Shown one piece after another: positions 46,101 to 54,706 of a stretch of 56,453 nt of DNA. Made by a program: the position numbers and the translations under genes. The notes under the pieces were generated by a model, which did not search any database, had not been told where the DNA came from, and worked only from the letters and a program-made list of their open reading frames with translations. Source of the stretch: DATFXM01 sp035315885 (GTDB lineage: Bacteria > Acidobacteriota > Blastocatellia > UBA7656); the NCBI GenBank assembly GCA_035315885.1, contig DATFXM010000041.1, forward strand, positions 1 to 56,453. Reading direction: 5' to 3'. The number at the start of each line of letters is the position of its first letter. Position 1 is the stretch's first letter.

Positions 46101-47238
46101 CACAACACAACAACTTGGGGACACAACGGCGGACAGACCCTATTCACAGTCATTGCAAGCCACTGGAGGAGTTCCACCATACACGTGGAGCCTCAGCAGC
46201 GGCAGTTTAGGTACGGGTCTGAATCTGTCAGCAAGCGGTTTGATCAGCGGCACTCCTCCCACTGCGGCCACCAACGTATTCGTCGTGCGAGTGTCTGATG
46301 CAGCGCAGCAGACTGCGACTCGCACGCTTGCGATATTGGTGAAGCCTGCCGATCGTATTGCACCGTTTGGCTCGTTTGAGACTCCCGACTTCAGAGCTAC
46401 TCTCAACAACACCGCAATCGGGACGGGCTGGGCATTGGACAACGTCGGTGTAACAGCAGTCGAAGTTCTGATCGATGGCAATAAGGTTGGGGATGGCCAG
46501 TACGGGCTGAGCCGGCCCGACATCGCGGTGACCTGGTCCTCTTTCCCGAATGCGTCATTCTCCGGGTTCCAGTTCAGCATCGATACCACGCGCCTCACTA
46601 ACGGTGAGCACACGCTTGCGGTGCGTGTTTCGGATGCAAGCGGGAACTCGACAGTTATGGGCACTCGAACTGTGCAGGTTCAGAATCGCGTTCTGACAGT
46701 TGCTACGACGGAACTGGTGCGACCGCGCAAGAACAGCCCTTACAGTTTTCAGTTGGGTGCAATCAACGGTCAGGCGCCGTACACCTGGACCCTCGCATCC
46801 GGCTCGCTTCCAAGCGGTCTCTCGTTGAATGTGTCGGGTTTGATCTCGGGCACGCCGACGGTGTTTGGGACCTTCACATTCTCGGTGCGTGTGACAGATT
46901 CACACGGGGCAACGGCGGTTGCAAGCCTCACGTTGACGGTCATTCCGGACATCGAGCCATTGCGGGTTATCACCAGTGGTCCGATAGCCCAGGGAACCGT
47001 GGGTGTAGCCTACTCATATCAGCTTCTTTACGCCGGAGGCGTAGCGCCTCGCACATTTGCAATCGCATCCGGTGCCCTACCGCCTGGACTGACGCTCGGA
47101 GCAGCGACCGGTCTGATTAGCGGGACACCAACGACAGTGGGCACATTCAGCTTTACCATTCGACTGTCGGATCCCGAGCCGTCGTCCACCGACTCTCCGA
47201 CGATATCGATCACGATCGTGCAAGCCCCGCCTCCGTAG
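43147..47238 (+). CDS. M64-like secreted metalloprotease with FnIII and eight Ig-like (He_PIG) modules
   Basis: 1363 residues: signal peptide (about 1-25), N-terminal protease part with HETGHIFYACDEY (H362-Y374), which fits the HExGHxxxxxxDEY pattern of M64 (IgA-peptidase-like) zinc enzymes, and a Cys-rich loop just after it. A fibronectin III domain follows (about 438-530), then He_PIG modules (signature PYTW...GSLPxGLxLxxxGxIxGTPT): six in a row, one unrelated Ig-like domain (FGSFETPDFRATLNN onward), then two more. In module 4 the core reads WAKKKKKKFGSLPEG, an odd six-Lys run replacing the usual sequence. It is probably cell-surface or secreted. GAGAGG is ten bases ahead of the ATG. Confidence 0.85.
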   Translation: MCRRLPPVAALLVVTVFCSISQAAVRSRSTAIPGNYSLILVDTNSRAELAETRDFIAAQGGTVAVVVPPHSIMAWITPEVAARIRGRNRIRSIHTAESDPSRSGFDDRETQITIKLFNDLISGRTARKMRREASQPTGPDTARPPAIDCSLPHPSINRADFLRNLSLLGVDTASAGVRSSVRPQFLGDSDVMDGSVAVCVFLVESNGGIDPNVYSWSQDDQTFAISQVIEGLNWWVEQSRAFNLARPLQFTVVPFLASNPACQQPYEPVLHPASDANAWIDRIMNNFGATAGDVYVKVGSFNEKVKAENHTNWAYSMFINYNPAPAPSAFTDGRSSWAYIGGPMVVSLFRSFGWPLWRIAAHETGHIFYACDEYSQPGYFTCSCTCAPEVRQDALNGNCQDVSCGHTSVPCMMRLNDVAICPFTVAQIGWTAAVPKPPPTAPSGLLATASGPNQVSLIWQDTSSSEDGFQIERQGGSTADFSQIAVVAANSTSYSDATAVANTSYTYRVRAFNATGISDYSNQASVVTPQTATTLSISTTDLPEATVDVAYSRTLVASGGKPDYTWTVDSGALPAGLSLSQTGTVSGTPTAAGSSNVVIRVTDSQGSVATKALSIAVRPAAPLTIATQQLPRGSIGSTYSQSIGASGGQTPYTWTLQAGSLPDGLIISHGGVISGIPEHAGTFSFTIKVTDASGSNSSTTLAITINPNALALTLDTQNLSDAVVGEEYADQLQASGGSAPYNWEISSGALPDGVTLSASGALSGTPVTQGESQFEITVRDQSGQSVSRRFSIDVDPPPQLTILTPPALPVAAVGSPYRVELKATAGTEPYKWAKKKKKKFGSLPEGVSIGSDGVILGVPTTQNTYRFTILVTDSADRQASRAFTLEVGPPPPPLSIRTDTLPPALQGLPYNAAMEAFGGAAPYAWSIDGGTLPIGLQMNSAGLVTGRATQLGAATFTARVRDAVGTTTSRTILMVVQPPPPPLTITTQQLGDTTADRPYSQSLQATGGVPPYTWSLSSGSLGTGLNLSASGLISGTPPTAATNVFVVRVSDAAQQTATRTLAILVKPADRIAPFGSFETPDFRATLNNTAIGTGWALDNVGVTAVEVLIDGNKVGDGQYGLSRPDIAVTWSSFPNASFSGFQFSIDTTRLTNGEHTLAVRVSDASGNSTVMGTRTVQVQNRVLTVATTELVRPRKNSPYSFQLGAINGQAPYTWTLASGSLPSGLSLNVSGLISGTPTVFGTFTFSVRVTDSHGATAVASLTLTVIPDIEPLRVITSGPIAQGTVGVAYSYQLLYAGGVAPRTFAIASGALPPGLTLGAATGLISGTPTTVGTFSFTIRLSDPEPSSTDSPTISITIVQAPPP

Positions 47239-47248
47239 ACTCTACTTG

Positions 47249-47273
47249 GCGAACGCGGCCCCGATGCGTTCGC
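47249..47273. terminator. Perfect 8-base hairpin between convergent genes
   Basis: GCGAACGC (47249-47256) with GCGTTCGC (47266-47273), nine-base loop, ten bases after the M64-like stop and facing dacB. There is no T-run on either side, so the terminator function is only suggested by position. Confidence 0.4.
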
Positions 47274-47335
47274 AGTGACCAACGGCGTGGACCAGGTCGG
47301 AGCGCATCACGAAGATTCATGAGCGCACGATTTGT

Positions 47336-49063
47336 TCAACGATTGTTGGAGGGTTCGGTGCGGCCGGTGAATCCCGCAAGCATGATCGCGATGGCGTCGA
47401 TGTCGTCTCGAGGAGCGGGAACCGGGCGTCCGCCGCCCGAAGAAGGATCCCGAAGGGCTGCGGATCTCTCCACATTGAAATAGTTGTTCAGCATGATCGA
47501 GAACGCCATGCGTTCTCCGCCTGCCGTGGTGACGTAGCCTGAGAGCGTGTACACGTAGCGGAGCGTTCCGGTCTTCGCTCGCACATTTCCTTCTGCCGGT
47601 GTGCCCTTCATTCGCTTTTCGAGCGTTCCATCAATCCCCGCAATCGGAAGCGCACTTCGGTACACCTCAGCCCACCGATGTTTGCTCATGTAACTCAGCA
47701 AAGCCACAGTGGCATTCGGCGTAATCACGTCTTTACGAGACAAGCCAGAGCCCTCTTCGAGCAATACATCGCCAACCTTGACGCCAACTTCAGTGAGGAA
47801 GTCGGTCATCTCATCGAGTCCCAATTGCTCGGTGCTGGGCGGCGCATCAAAACTCGAGTCCTTTCGAGCTTGCGGCGCGTTGGGGTCTTTGTTTCTTAAG
47901 CGAGATTGTCTTCCGCCTGTCGAGCCTGAAGCACTGCCCGCAGGGGGAGAGGTCTTGGAAGCGGCTTCCGCAGCCTTGCCCACGTGCAGCAACAGCACTT
48001 GCGCATACATGTTTTGAGAGGGTTTCAGGGTTTCGCGGAGGATGTCTTTCAGCGGTGCGGAATCAATTGCCCCCAGTTCAAACAGCTTCGAGAGATCGAT
48101 CGGAGACACCTCGCGATACTTCCAATCAAACGATCGCGCTCGACCGGTTACGGTGATGCCACGACGCGAAAGCGCTTCTTTGAATACGGTGGCGAACAGA
48201 GCTGCCGGCTTGTGAACGGCTACTGAGCTGTAGAACCCGCTTCCATCAATCGGGATGCGTCCGCTGACGTAGACGGTGTTCTCGCCCACCGGACGGTACA
48301 CGGTCACCCGAGTCTCCGTCCCCTTTGCACTCGTTTGGGTCCGATTCATGATCGTGAGATACGGGACTTCGGGGCCGGTGGTTATCACGCCCGGCATCCC
48401 GACACGCTCGGCCGGTTTGACAAACACGTCGATGCAGTTGTCTTCAACCGTGAGCGCCGACACCTCTGCGCCGTAGTCCGCCTGAAGATCGTCCCATTCC
48501 CAGCCGGCGCCGAACGGCGGTCCGGTGAAGTAACTGTCATCGCCGATCACGTCACCCTGAATCCGTTTTATTCCGCTGTTGATCAACGCGCTGGCCAGCG
48601 GATCGAGCGGTTTGAAGTAGTCGCCGTCATGCAACCTCGCAGTCATTAGAGGGTCGCCCCGCCCGTAGACCAGCAAGTCTCCTCGCAGTGTCCCGGCAGA
48701 ATCCGGTTTCACAGTCGAGTAGAGAGAGGTCCGCACCCTGAAGTCGGGACCCAGTCGATCGAGAGCGAGCGCCCCGGTGTACAGCTTGGCATTTGACGCG
48801 GGACTGAAGTACTTCTGCGGGTTGTGTTCGAAGACGGTCTTGCCCGTATCGAGCGAAACAATCTTAACGCCCCAGGACGCAGGATCGAACCTCGGTTGAT
48901 TGAGATGCGCCGCAAGTCTGGACCGCAGCGACTCGACCGTCTGAGTCTCGTTGATCGGAGCCCGCTGCGAATCGGCAGGTCGTTGTTGAGCCGAAGATAA
49001 AGCGGCCGATGAATACGTGACTGCATGCAGGGCTAAGATTGAGATTGCGATTCGTCTGTACAT
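47336..49063 (-). CDS. dacB: D-alanyl-D-alanine carboxypeptidase/endopeptidase (PBP4, family S13)
   Basis: 575 residues with a signal peptide (about 1-25). Penicillin-binding motifs in order: S90-x-x-K93 in SPASNAKLY, S-Q-N in KPSQNMYAQ (about 349) and KTG in RAKTGTLRYV (about 496). A large insert follows the first motif as usual for PBP4. It trims or cleaves peptidoglycan cross-links in the periplasm. An Arg/Gly/Ser-rich low-complexity stretch (about 375-410) interrupts the conserved domain. The start at 49063 has only a weak ribosome site. It lies 46 bases downstream of hemB. Confidence 0.94.
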   Translation of the reverse strand: MYRRIAISILALHAVTYSSAALSSAQQRPADSQRAPINETQTVESLRSRLAAHLNQPRFDPASWGVKIVSLDTGKTVFEHNPQKYFSPASNAKLYTGALALDRLGPDFRVRTSLYSTVKPDSAGTLRGDLLVYGRGDPLMTARLHDGDYFKPLDPLASALINSGIKRIQGDVIGDDSYFTGPPFGAGWEWDDLQADYGAEVSALTVEDNCIDVFVKPAERVGMPGVITTGPEVPYLTIMNRTQTSAKGTETRVTVYRPVGENTVYVSGRIPIDGSGFYSSVAVHKPAALFATVFKEALSRRGITVTGRARSFDWKYREVSPIDLSKLFELGAIDSAPLKDILRETLKPSQNMYAQVLLLHVGKAAEAASKTSPPAGSASGSTGGRQSRLRNKDPNAPQARKDSSFDAPPSTEQLGLDEMTDFLTEVGVKVGDVLLEEGSGLSRKDVITPNATVALLSYMSKHRWAEVYRSALPIAGIDGTLEKRMKGTPAEGNVRAKTGTLRYVYTLSGYVTTAGGERMAFSIMLNNYFNVERSAALRDPSSGGGRPVPAPRDDIDAIAIMLAGFTGRTEPSNNR

Positions 49064-49109
49064 CGGATCAGTTGGCGAGCGACTTTAGTTGCGCTGCAGC
49101 CCCCAAACC

Positions 49110-50078
49110 TTACGCGAGCCGGCGGGCAATGTCGCGAGCGTAATAACTCAGAATGATGTCTGCGCCTGCGCGTTTGATCGCGATCAAAGTCTCCATCGCG
49201 ACGCGTTCCTCGTCGACCCATCCCAGCCGCGACGCCGCCTTGATCATCGCGTACTCGCCGGACACCTGATAAGCGGCGATTGGCAGGTCGAACCTCTCGT
49301 GGAGCGCGCGGATGATGTCCAGATAAGCAAGCGCCGGCTTAACCATCAGGATGTCAGCGCCCTCCTCCAGATCCAGCGCTGCTTCCTTTAGCGCCTCCCG
49401 CGCGTTGGCGGGGTCCATCTGGTAACCTCGTCGATCCCCAAACTGCGGTGCGGATTGAGCTGCTTCGCGGAACGGCCCGTAGAACCCGGACGCGTACTTC
49501 ACCGCATAAGACATTATCGGCACGTGCTCGAAACCTGATTGATCCAGTGCCTCACGTATTGCTTCCACAAAGCCGTCCATCATGTTGGACGGCGCAATGA
49601 TGTCCGCTCCCGCCTCGGCCTGCGACACTGCAGTCCGGGCCAACAGGTCAAGCGTTGGGTCGTTCAGGACCTCGTCTCCGTCGAGCACTCCGCAATGTCC
49701 GTGATCCGTATACTCGCAAAGGCAGTTGTCGGCGATGACCGTTACGTCCTTTACTGCACGTTTGACCGCTCGGATCGCCAGTTGGACTATGCCGTCCTCG
49801 GCGTACGCCTGGGAGCCCGTGCCATCTTTTTCGTCGGGCAAGCCGAATAGAATTATGGATCGGAGTCCATCCTGCCGGGCGGCTTCGACCTCTGTCACCA
49901 GCTCATCGATGGATAGGTTGAAGCAATCGGGCATCGACTCGATCTTGCGACGTACGCCCTCGCCTTCGCATACAAACAGAGGGTAGACGAGATTGTCCGG
50001 GGATAGCCTGGTCTCGCGAACCATTGCGCGGATCGATTCGGTGCGTCTGAGTCTGCGCGGCCGGTGTATCAAGCTCAT
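49110..50078 (-). CDS. hemB: Porphobilinogen synthase (delta-aminolevulinate dehydratase)
   Basis: Joins two 5-aminolevulinate molecules in haem synthesis. 322 residues with the two active-site lysines K194 (SYAVKYASGFYGPFR) and K247 (ILMVKPALAYLD). The metal loop DNCLCEYTDHGHCG keeps three cysteines (C119, C121, C129), so it is the zinc-dependent class. AGGAGC stands five bases ahead of the ATG. No other haem gene is nearby. Confidence 0.97.
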   Translation of the reverse strand: MSLIHRPRRLRRTESIRAMVRETRLSPDNLVYPLFVCEGEGVRRKIESMPDCFNLSIDELVTEVEAARQDGLRSIILFGLPDEKDGTGSQAYAEDGIVQLAIRAVKRAVKDVTVIADNCLCEYTDHGHCGVLDGDEVLNDPTLDLLARTAVSQAEAGADIIAPSNMMDGFVEAIREALDQSGFEHVPIMSYAVKYASGFYGPFREAAQSAPQFGDRRGYQMDPANAREALKEAALDLEEGADILMVKPALAYLDIIRALHERFDLPIAAYQVSGEYAMIKAASRLGWVDEERVAMETLIAIKRAGADIILSYYARDIARRLA

Positions 50079-50196
50079 TGCTGCTCCTGTGACGGCTCGT
50101 TAATTCTGTTGGAATATTCGGACTTCTGGAAGCAGAAGTCCAGTCCGGCTTTCCCGGTTACAAACCGGGACAACGCGTCGGGTCCATGCGGCTGCG

Positions 50197-50220
50197 GAGT
50201 TCTGAAAGTTGAGTTCTGAG
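50197..50220. repeat. Decayed GAGTTCT heptads upstream of hemB
   Basis: GAGTTCTGA, AAGTT and GAGTTCTGAG: two good units and a broken one, in the 157-base gap between the Cys-rich gene and hemB. It is the same unit as the element at 5424; no inverse arm. Confidence 0.45.
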
Positions 50221-50235
50221 ATTCGACTGACCGCT

Positions 50236-50418
50236 CTACAACTGGGGTTCGTATTCCTCGCCGGTGCCGAAGAAAAATGACTTGGCGCATTCGCCGCCGC
50301 AGAAGTGCTGGCCGTATTTTCTGAATGCACACTTTTCGCACACCAATTTGAAACACAATGCGCACTTCACCAGCCGCAAAGATTTAGATGCGAGCTTGCA
50401 TTTGATGCAGACGGCCAT
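50236..50418 (-). CDS. Small Cys-rich, probably zinc-binding protein
   Basis: 60 residues, nine of them Cys: C4-x2-C7, C19-x2-C22, C27-x2-C30 and C40-x3-C44, with H38. This is enough for two zinc sites, in a treble-clef or B-box-like spacing. No signal peptide or membrane helix. It ends in an acidic Tyr-containing tail (GTGEEYEPQL). The regular Cys pairs argue that this is a real gene, although the ribosome site is weak. It lies between hemB and a beta-barrel gene on the same strand. Function unknown. Confidence 0.6.
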   Translation of the reverse strand: MAVCIKCKLASKSLRLVKCALCFKLVCEKCAFRKYGQHFCGGECAKSFFFGTGEEYEPQL

Positions 50419-50528
50419 TCAGCCGCAAGTATAGCAGAGCTAAGTCTGTCCGCTAGAGTATTTTGTAACTCGGGTGGCGCGGCGTGCCGGCGGCAATCGG
50501 CGTGACATGGATTACCGGCCTGTCCGAG

Positions 50529-51365
50529 TCAAAGCTTGAAGCGATAACCGATAATCCATTTGACCACCCAGTGCTCGCTTGTTCCAGTGAGACCTCGGCC
50601 GACACCAAAGTTCAACTCCCAATCAGGAGAAACGTTCAGGTCCAGCGTAGGAAAAATCAGGTGATGCTGGTCGTGGAGCGAATCAAAATGGGTGATCGGA
50701 CCAGTCTCGGCGTAGTACTCGAATCCCGGCTCTATCGCTTTGGTCACCGCATACGAGAGCTTGAATCCAGGCTCGAAGCTCGGCGCAGTTCCCGCGTCCT
50801 CGCCGCGCAACGCTGTTGCGATTACCGGATTGAACGACAGGTACCACTTGCCAAATTCTCTTTCTAGTATCGGTCTTATCTCGAGCGTCAGCGTGTTCGC
50901 CTCAAATCTCCGTTTGTTGAAACCGAGTTCAGTGCTGATGCTGACCTTAAACGGGAGATGCCATGCTTCGGGCAGTCTGAAGCGGGGTCGTATTCTTGCG
51001 CCGGCGAACTTTGGTCCCTCGCCTGGAACCCAGGCCGACACCAGATACCAGCCAAGCTCCCAATGTTTGCTCAATCCGTGGGTCACTTCCATCGTCAAAT
51101 GGAACTGATGGTTGTTGGGAAAGGTTCCGTCATCCGTCTGCTTTGTTCCGCTTGGAAAGTAATTCATGTGAAATTCGATCATCGTGCGGCGCGGCTCGAC
51201 GGTGTCATAGGGATATACCTGGATTTCGAACAGATCCTGGCCTCGAGCCTTCTCCGGCGCAAGCACCAAAACCGCCAACAGAATCAGTGCGAAATTTGGA
51301 AACCGAAGAACGAGGGACGTAGGAGTATCTGCTTTTGTGGAATTCATCGGGTCGGGCATTGTCAT
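50529..51365 (-). CDS. Probable outer-membrane beta-barrel protein
   Basis: 278 residues: signal peptide (hydrophobic NFALILLAVLVLAPEKARG, cleavage near 43), then alternating amphipathic strands throughout (TMIEFHMNYFPSG, HWELGWYLVSAW, GFKLSYAVTKAIEPGFEYYA) and a C-terminal RFKL. It has no enzymatic motif. The strand pattern resembles transporter-like outer-membrane barrels of unknown substrate. Two further Met codons in the first seven residues make the exact start uncertain. Confidence 0.65.
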   Translation of the reverse strand: MTMPDPMNSTKADTPTSLVLRFPNFALILLAVLVLAPEKARGQDLFEIQVYPYDTVEPRRTMIEFHMNYFPSGTKQTDDGTFPNNHQFHLTMEVTHGLSKHWELGWYLVSAWVPGEGPKFAGARIRPRFRLPEAWHLPFKVSISTELGFNKRRFEANTLTLEIRPILEREFGKWYLSFNPVIATALRGEDAGTAPSFEPGFKLSYAVTKAIEPGFEYYAETGPITHFDSLHDQHHLIFPTLDLNVSPDWELNFGVGRGLTGTSEHWVVKWIIGYRFKL

Positions 51366-51410
51366 CGGCCCCGTGCGAGTGATTGTGGCGACGCGGGATT
51401 CTATTAATTT

Positions 51411-51497
51411 CAGGCAAGGAGCGCAAAGGTTCGCAAAGGCCGCAAAGCCCCCGAACCCTTGCGGCCTTCGCGAAATCTTTGCGTCTTGGCGTGAAAC
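51411..51497. repeat. Compact inverted element with CGCAAAGG units
   Basis: Left arm 51412-51448 (GCGCAAAGG, TTCGCAAAGG, CCGCAAAG) and right arm 51456-51497 (CCTTGCGGCC, TTCGCG, TCTTTGCG), with a core of only about seven bases. It is a relative of the element at 36131. The remainder of the 340-base gap before the S9 gene holds nothing but that gene's ribosome site. Confidence 0.75.
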
Positions 51498-51705
51498 ACG
51501 ATTTACCTAATCATGCAGAGCCGGGACAGCGCCCACTCATTCAGTCAAAATCAAACTAAGACAACGTCCCAGCTTGACCAGCCTATGTGGCCGCCATAGA
51601 ATCGGCCAACGGAATGCTTCCGTTTCCACCAGGCGTACGCGCTTGACGGAACTCTTCGTTTTCCACCAGTGGCTTCAAGCAAACTTAGACCCTAGGAGAG
51701 TAGCC

Positions 51706-53790
51706 ATGCTTATCAGGAACATTGGCCGTTTTGGCCGTTACGGCAGTAGCGTTGTCCTTTCTGCGCTTGCTGTGTGGATCGCGATCGCGACGACTGTTCC
51801 GGTCTGGGCGTCGCCTGCCAGGCCGCCTTCGCCAAACGGCAAAGGACGCCTCACGCTCGATCTGCTGATGGATTGGGAGTCGGTGTCTGGACCGCAGATC
51901 TCGCCCAATGGTTCTCAAGTAGTCTATGCTCGGCGCTGGACTGACAAGGTCAACGACAAATTCGAAACCGACATCTGGATCGTCAATTCCGATGGCAGCA
52001 AGAACCGGTTCCTGGTCAAAGGAGGTGCGCCACGATGGTCCCCTGACGGCAAACGTATCCTTTATATAGCACCCGGCCAGCCATCAGGTCCCCAGATATG
52101 GGTCCGCTGGATGGATAGCGGTGAAGGCACTCAGCTCACGCGGCTCGAGAGGCCTCCGAGCGCTGTCGAGTGGTCACCGGACGGCAAGAGGATCGCTTTC
52201 TCGATGAACGTGCCGTCCAAATCGGCTTTCACCGTTCGATTGCCTCAACGCCCCGCCGGTGCGAAATGGGTTGAATCCCCGAGAGTGATCGACCGCCTCG
52301 ACTACCGGGCGGATGGATCGGGCTACAGACCGGAAGGGTTCAGTCACATATTTGTGATGCGCGACGACGGCGGCACGCCACGACAGCTCACCGATGGCGA
52401 CTACAACAATGGCCCTCCCGAATGGACGCCCGATTCGAAAACGATTCTGTTCAGCGGCGTGCGAAAGCCCGACGCCGAGTATCTGCGCGGCGGCTCGGAA
52501 ATCTATTCGGTGTCGATCGGCGATGGGAAGATCACGCAGTTGACCGACCGGAACGGCCCGGACCAAAGCCCGAGCGTGTCGCCCGACGGGCGGATGGTAG
52601 CCTACACCGGCTACGATCAAACCAACGATACCTACACGGTATCAAAGCTGTACTTGATGAACGTCGATGGCAGCAACAAGCGCCGTCTTGCTGAAGACTT
52701 CGACCGTTCACCGGGTGGTTTTGGTTCTGGAGGTCTGATCTGGGCCCGCGACAACAGCGGAGTGTACTTCGTAGCCGAGGACCGCGGCAGCGACAATCTG
52801 TGGTTCGCACCGGTCAAGGGTGGACCCCCGCGACAAGTGACGCAGGGCACCCAGCAGCTAACGATCAGCTCTCTTTCTGACAGTGGCGTGGCGGCCGGTG
52901 TGCTGAGCAGTCCGACGGAACCTGGAGACGTGGTGGTTTTCAGTCTGAAGCAGCCAACAACGAAAAGAATCACCGGGGTGAACGACGATTTGCTTGAGGG
53001 AGTCACGCTCGGGCAGGTCGAGGAGCTGTGGTACGACTCGGTTGGCGGCAAGAAGATTCAGGGTTGGCTTGTTAAGCCACCGGACTTCGATGCGTCGAAG
53101 AAGTATCCGCTGATGCTTTACATTCACGGCGGCCCGCACTCGATGTACGGCGTAGGGTTCAACTTCGAATTCCAGAATCATGCGGCGGAAGGGTACCTGG
53201 TGTTGTACACCAATCCCAGGGGCTCGACCGGCTACGGACAAGAGTTCGGCAACGCAATAAACAACAACTACCCCGGTGAGGACTACGACGATCTGATGAA
53301 CGGCGTAGACACGGTAATAAAGAAAGGCTGCGTCGACGAGCGAAACTTGTTTGTGTGCGGTGGCAGCGGAGGTGGTGTTCTCACGTCGTGGATTGTCGGT
53401 CACACCAATCGATTCACTGCGGCAGTTGTTATGAAGCCGGTCATCAACTGGTACAGCTTTGTCGGGACAACCGACGGATCAAGTTGGTACTACAACTTCA
53501 AGAAACTGCCTTGGGAAGATCCGTCGGAGCACCTTCGAAGGTCGCCGATAACGTACGTCGGCAACGTGAAGACACCTACGATGCTGATGACTGGTGATCT
53601 GGATCTGCGAACACCGATGGAGCAGACCGAGCAGTTTTATCGCGCTTTGAAGTTGCGAAAGGTTGATACGGTGATGGTTCGAATCGCGGACGAGTATCAC
53701 GGCTTCAATGCTGCGCCGCGGCATCCGTCAAACCGGCTTCAGCAGATTTTGTACTTGCGCGGCTGGTTTGAGAAGTACAGGAAGAAATGA
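51706..53790 (+). CDS. S9 prolyl-oligopeptidase-family peptidase, exported
   Basis: 694 residues: signal peptide (about 10-38), a WD40/TolB-like beta-propeller (about 50-390, repeated SPDGKRI/SPDGRMV signatures) and a C-terminal alpha/beta hydrolase. The catalytic triad is Ser in CGGSGGGVL (about 553), Asp in TGDLDLRTP (about 631) and His in DEYHGF (about 664); an oxyanion HGGPH segment is present. It is of the acylaminoacyl-peptidase type, likely cutting short peptides in the periplasm. The ATG at 51706 is chosen because AGGAGAG (51694-51700) lies five bases ahead. The stop codon marks the edge of a repeat element. Confidence 0.94.
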   Translation: MLIRNIGRFGRYGSSVVLSALAVWIAIATTVPVWASPARPPSPNGKGRLTLDLLMDWESVSGPQISPNGSQVVYARRWTDKVNDKFETDIWIVNSDGSKNRFLVKGGAPRWSPDGKRILYIAPGQPSGPQIWVRWMDSGEGTQLTRLERPPSAVEWSPDGKRIAFSMNVPSKSAFTVRLPQRPAGAKWVESPRVIDRLDYRADGSGYRPEGFSHIFVMRDDGGTPRQLTDGDYNNGPPEWTPDSKTILFSGVRKPDAEYLRGGSEIYSVSIGDGKITQLTDRNGPDQSPSVSPDGRMVAYTGYDQTNDTYTVSKLYLMNVDGSNKRRLAEDFDRSPGGFGSGGLIWARDNSGVYFVAEDRGSDNLWFAPVKGGPPRQVTQGTQQLTISSLSDSGVAAGVLSSPTEPGDVVVFSLKQPTTKRITGVNDDLLEGVTLGQVEELWYDSVGGKKIQGWLVKPPDFDASKKYPLMLYIHGGPHSMYGVGFNFEFQNHAAEGYLVLYTNPRGSTGYGQEFGNAINNNYPGEDYDDLMNGVDTVIKKGCVDERNLFVCGGSGGGVLTSWIVGHTNRFTAAVVMKPVINWYSFVGTTDGSSWYYNFKKLPWEDPSEHLRRSPITYVGNVKTPTMLMTGDLDLRTPMEQTEQFYRALKLRKVDTVMVRIADEYHGFNAAPRHPSNRLQQILYLRGWFEKYRKK

Positions 53791-53966
53791 GGAGGGAACG
53801 GGAGACGCGGGGAGGAGGGACGCGGTGAGGAGGGAAGGGGCGAATGGGCGAAGGGGCGACCTGCTTGGTTGACTCTGCAGTGCCAACTTTTGCTCTTCCG
53901 CGTCGCTCGTCTCCGCGTCACCCCTTCGCCCATTCGCTCATTCTCACCGCGTCGCTCCTTCATTCC
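53788..53966. repeat. Inverted element with GAAGGGGC 8-base units between convergent genes
   Basis: Left arm 53788-53860 (GAGGAGGGA, GACGCGG, GAAGGGGC, GAATGGGC) and right arm about 53898-53966 (CGTCGCTC, CCCCTTCGCC, CATTCGC), inverse of each other, core about 37 bases. It begins at the stop of the S9 gene and contains the stop of the methyltransferase gene (53944). It has the same plan as the heptad elements. Confidence 0.75.
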
Positions 53967-54594
53967 TGACAGCCCACACATAGAGACGCTGAGTCGGATA
54001 TTCAAAATCGTAGGGCCCTCGCGCCAGCGACTTGGAGATCTCAAAACCAGTATCGCGAAGATAGCCGCACATTTCTTCGGAGTCGAACAACGTCACGCTC
54101 AACGAGACCGGGCGACCATACCATTCTTCCCGCCGAATGCTGCCCTCGCCGCCGTGCAAAGCCAGAAGCAGCTCGCCTCCCGGCTTCAGCACCCTGTTCA
54201 TTTCCGCAAGCGCCTGCCGAACCCCTTCCCGAGGAATGTGAATGATCGCGTAGAAACAAACGATTCCCGCAAATAAATCGTGCTCCAACCGCAGCGACGT
54301 CATATCACCTTGCTCAAATTTGATATCCGGGTTGACCCTCCGCGCTCGTTGAATCATCTCTCCAGACAAATCTATTCCGCGCACATCGAGGCCTCGGTCC
54401 TTCAAAAACCTCGTGATGTGACCGGGCCCGCAACCGAGGTCGCAGACTGCTCCTCTGCCGTGCAACGCCGTAGAGAACTCGGCGAGCAAATCTCGATCAA
54501 AAGGCTTTTGGTCAAGCTCCGAAAGGTACTTTGCGGCGTAATCTTCCGCAACAAGGTCGTAGCTGGCTTCGGTTTCCGATTTTTTCTCAATCAT
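53944..54594 (-). CDS. Class I SAM-dependent methyltransferase
   Basis: 216 residues with motif I VCDLGCGPGHITRFL (50-64), an acidic post-I loop (GIDLSGEMI) and motif IV region FAGIVCFYAIIHIP. It resembles small-molecule (UbiE/methyltransferase-11/25) enzymes; the substrate cannot be named. The last few codons (EGATR and stop) lie inside the repeat arm at 53898-53966, so the native C-terminus may have been altered by the element. Confidence 0.88.
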   Translation of the reverse strand: MIEKKSETEASYDLVAEDYAAKYLSELDQKPFDRDLLAEFSTALHGRGAVCDLGCGPGHITRFLKDRGLDVRGIDLSGEMIQRARRVNPDIKFEQGDMTSLRLEHDLFAGIVCFYAIIHIPREGVRQALAEMNRVLKPGGELLLALHGGEGSIRREEWYGRPVSLSVTLFDSEEMCGYLRDTGFEISKSLARGPYDFEYPTQRLYVWAVRNEGATR

Positions 54595-54706
54595 CGGCTT
54601 TGCGGATTCCCTTTCGCTTTTTTGGAGGAAACGACACCTTGCCGGCCGGCTCTCGCTGCGGACAGCGGACCCTCGCTGGCAACTCCGGGCTCAGGACACA
54701 GAACTT

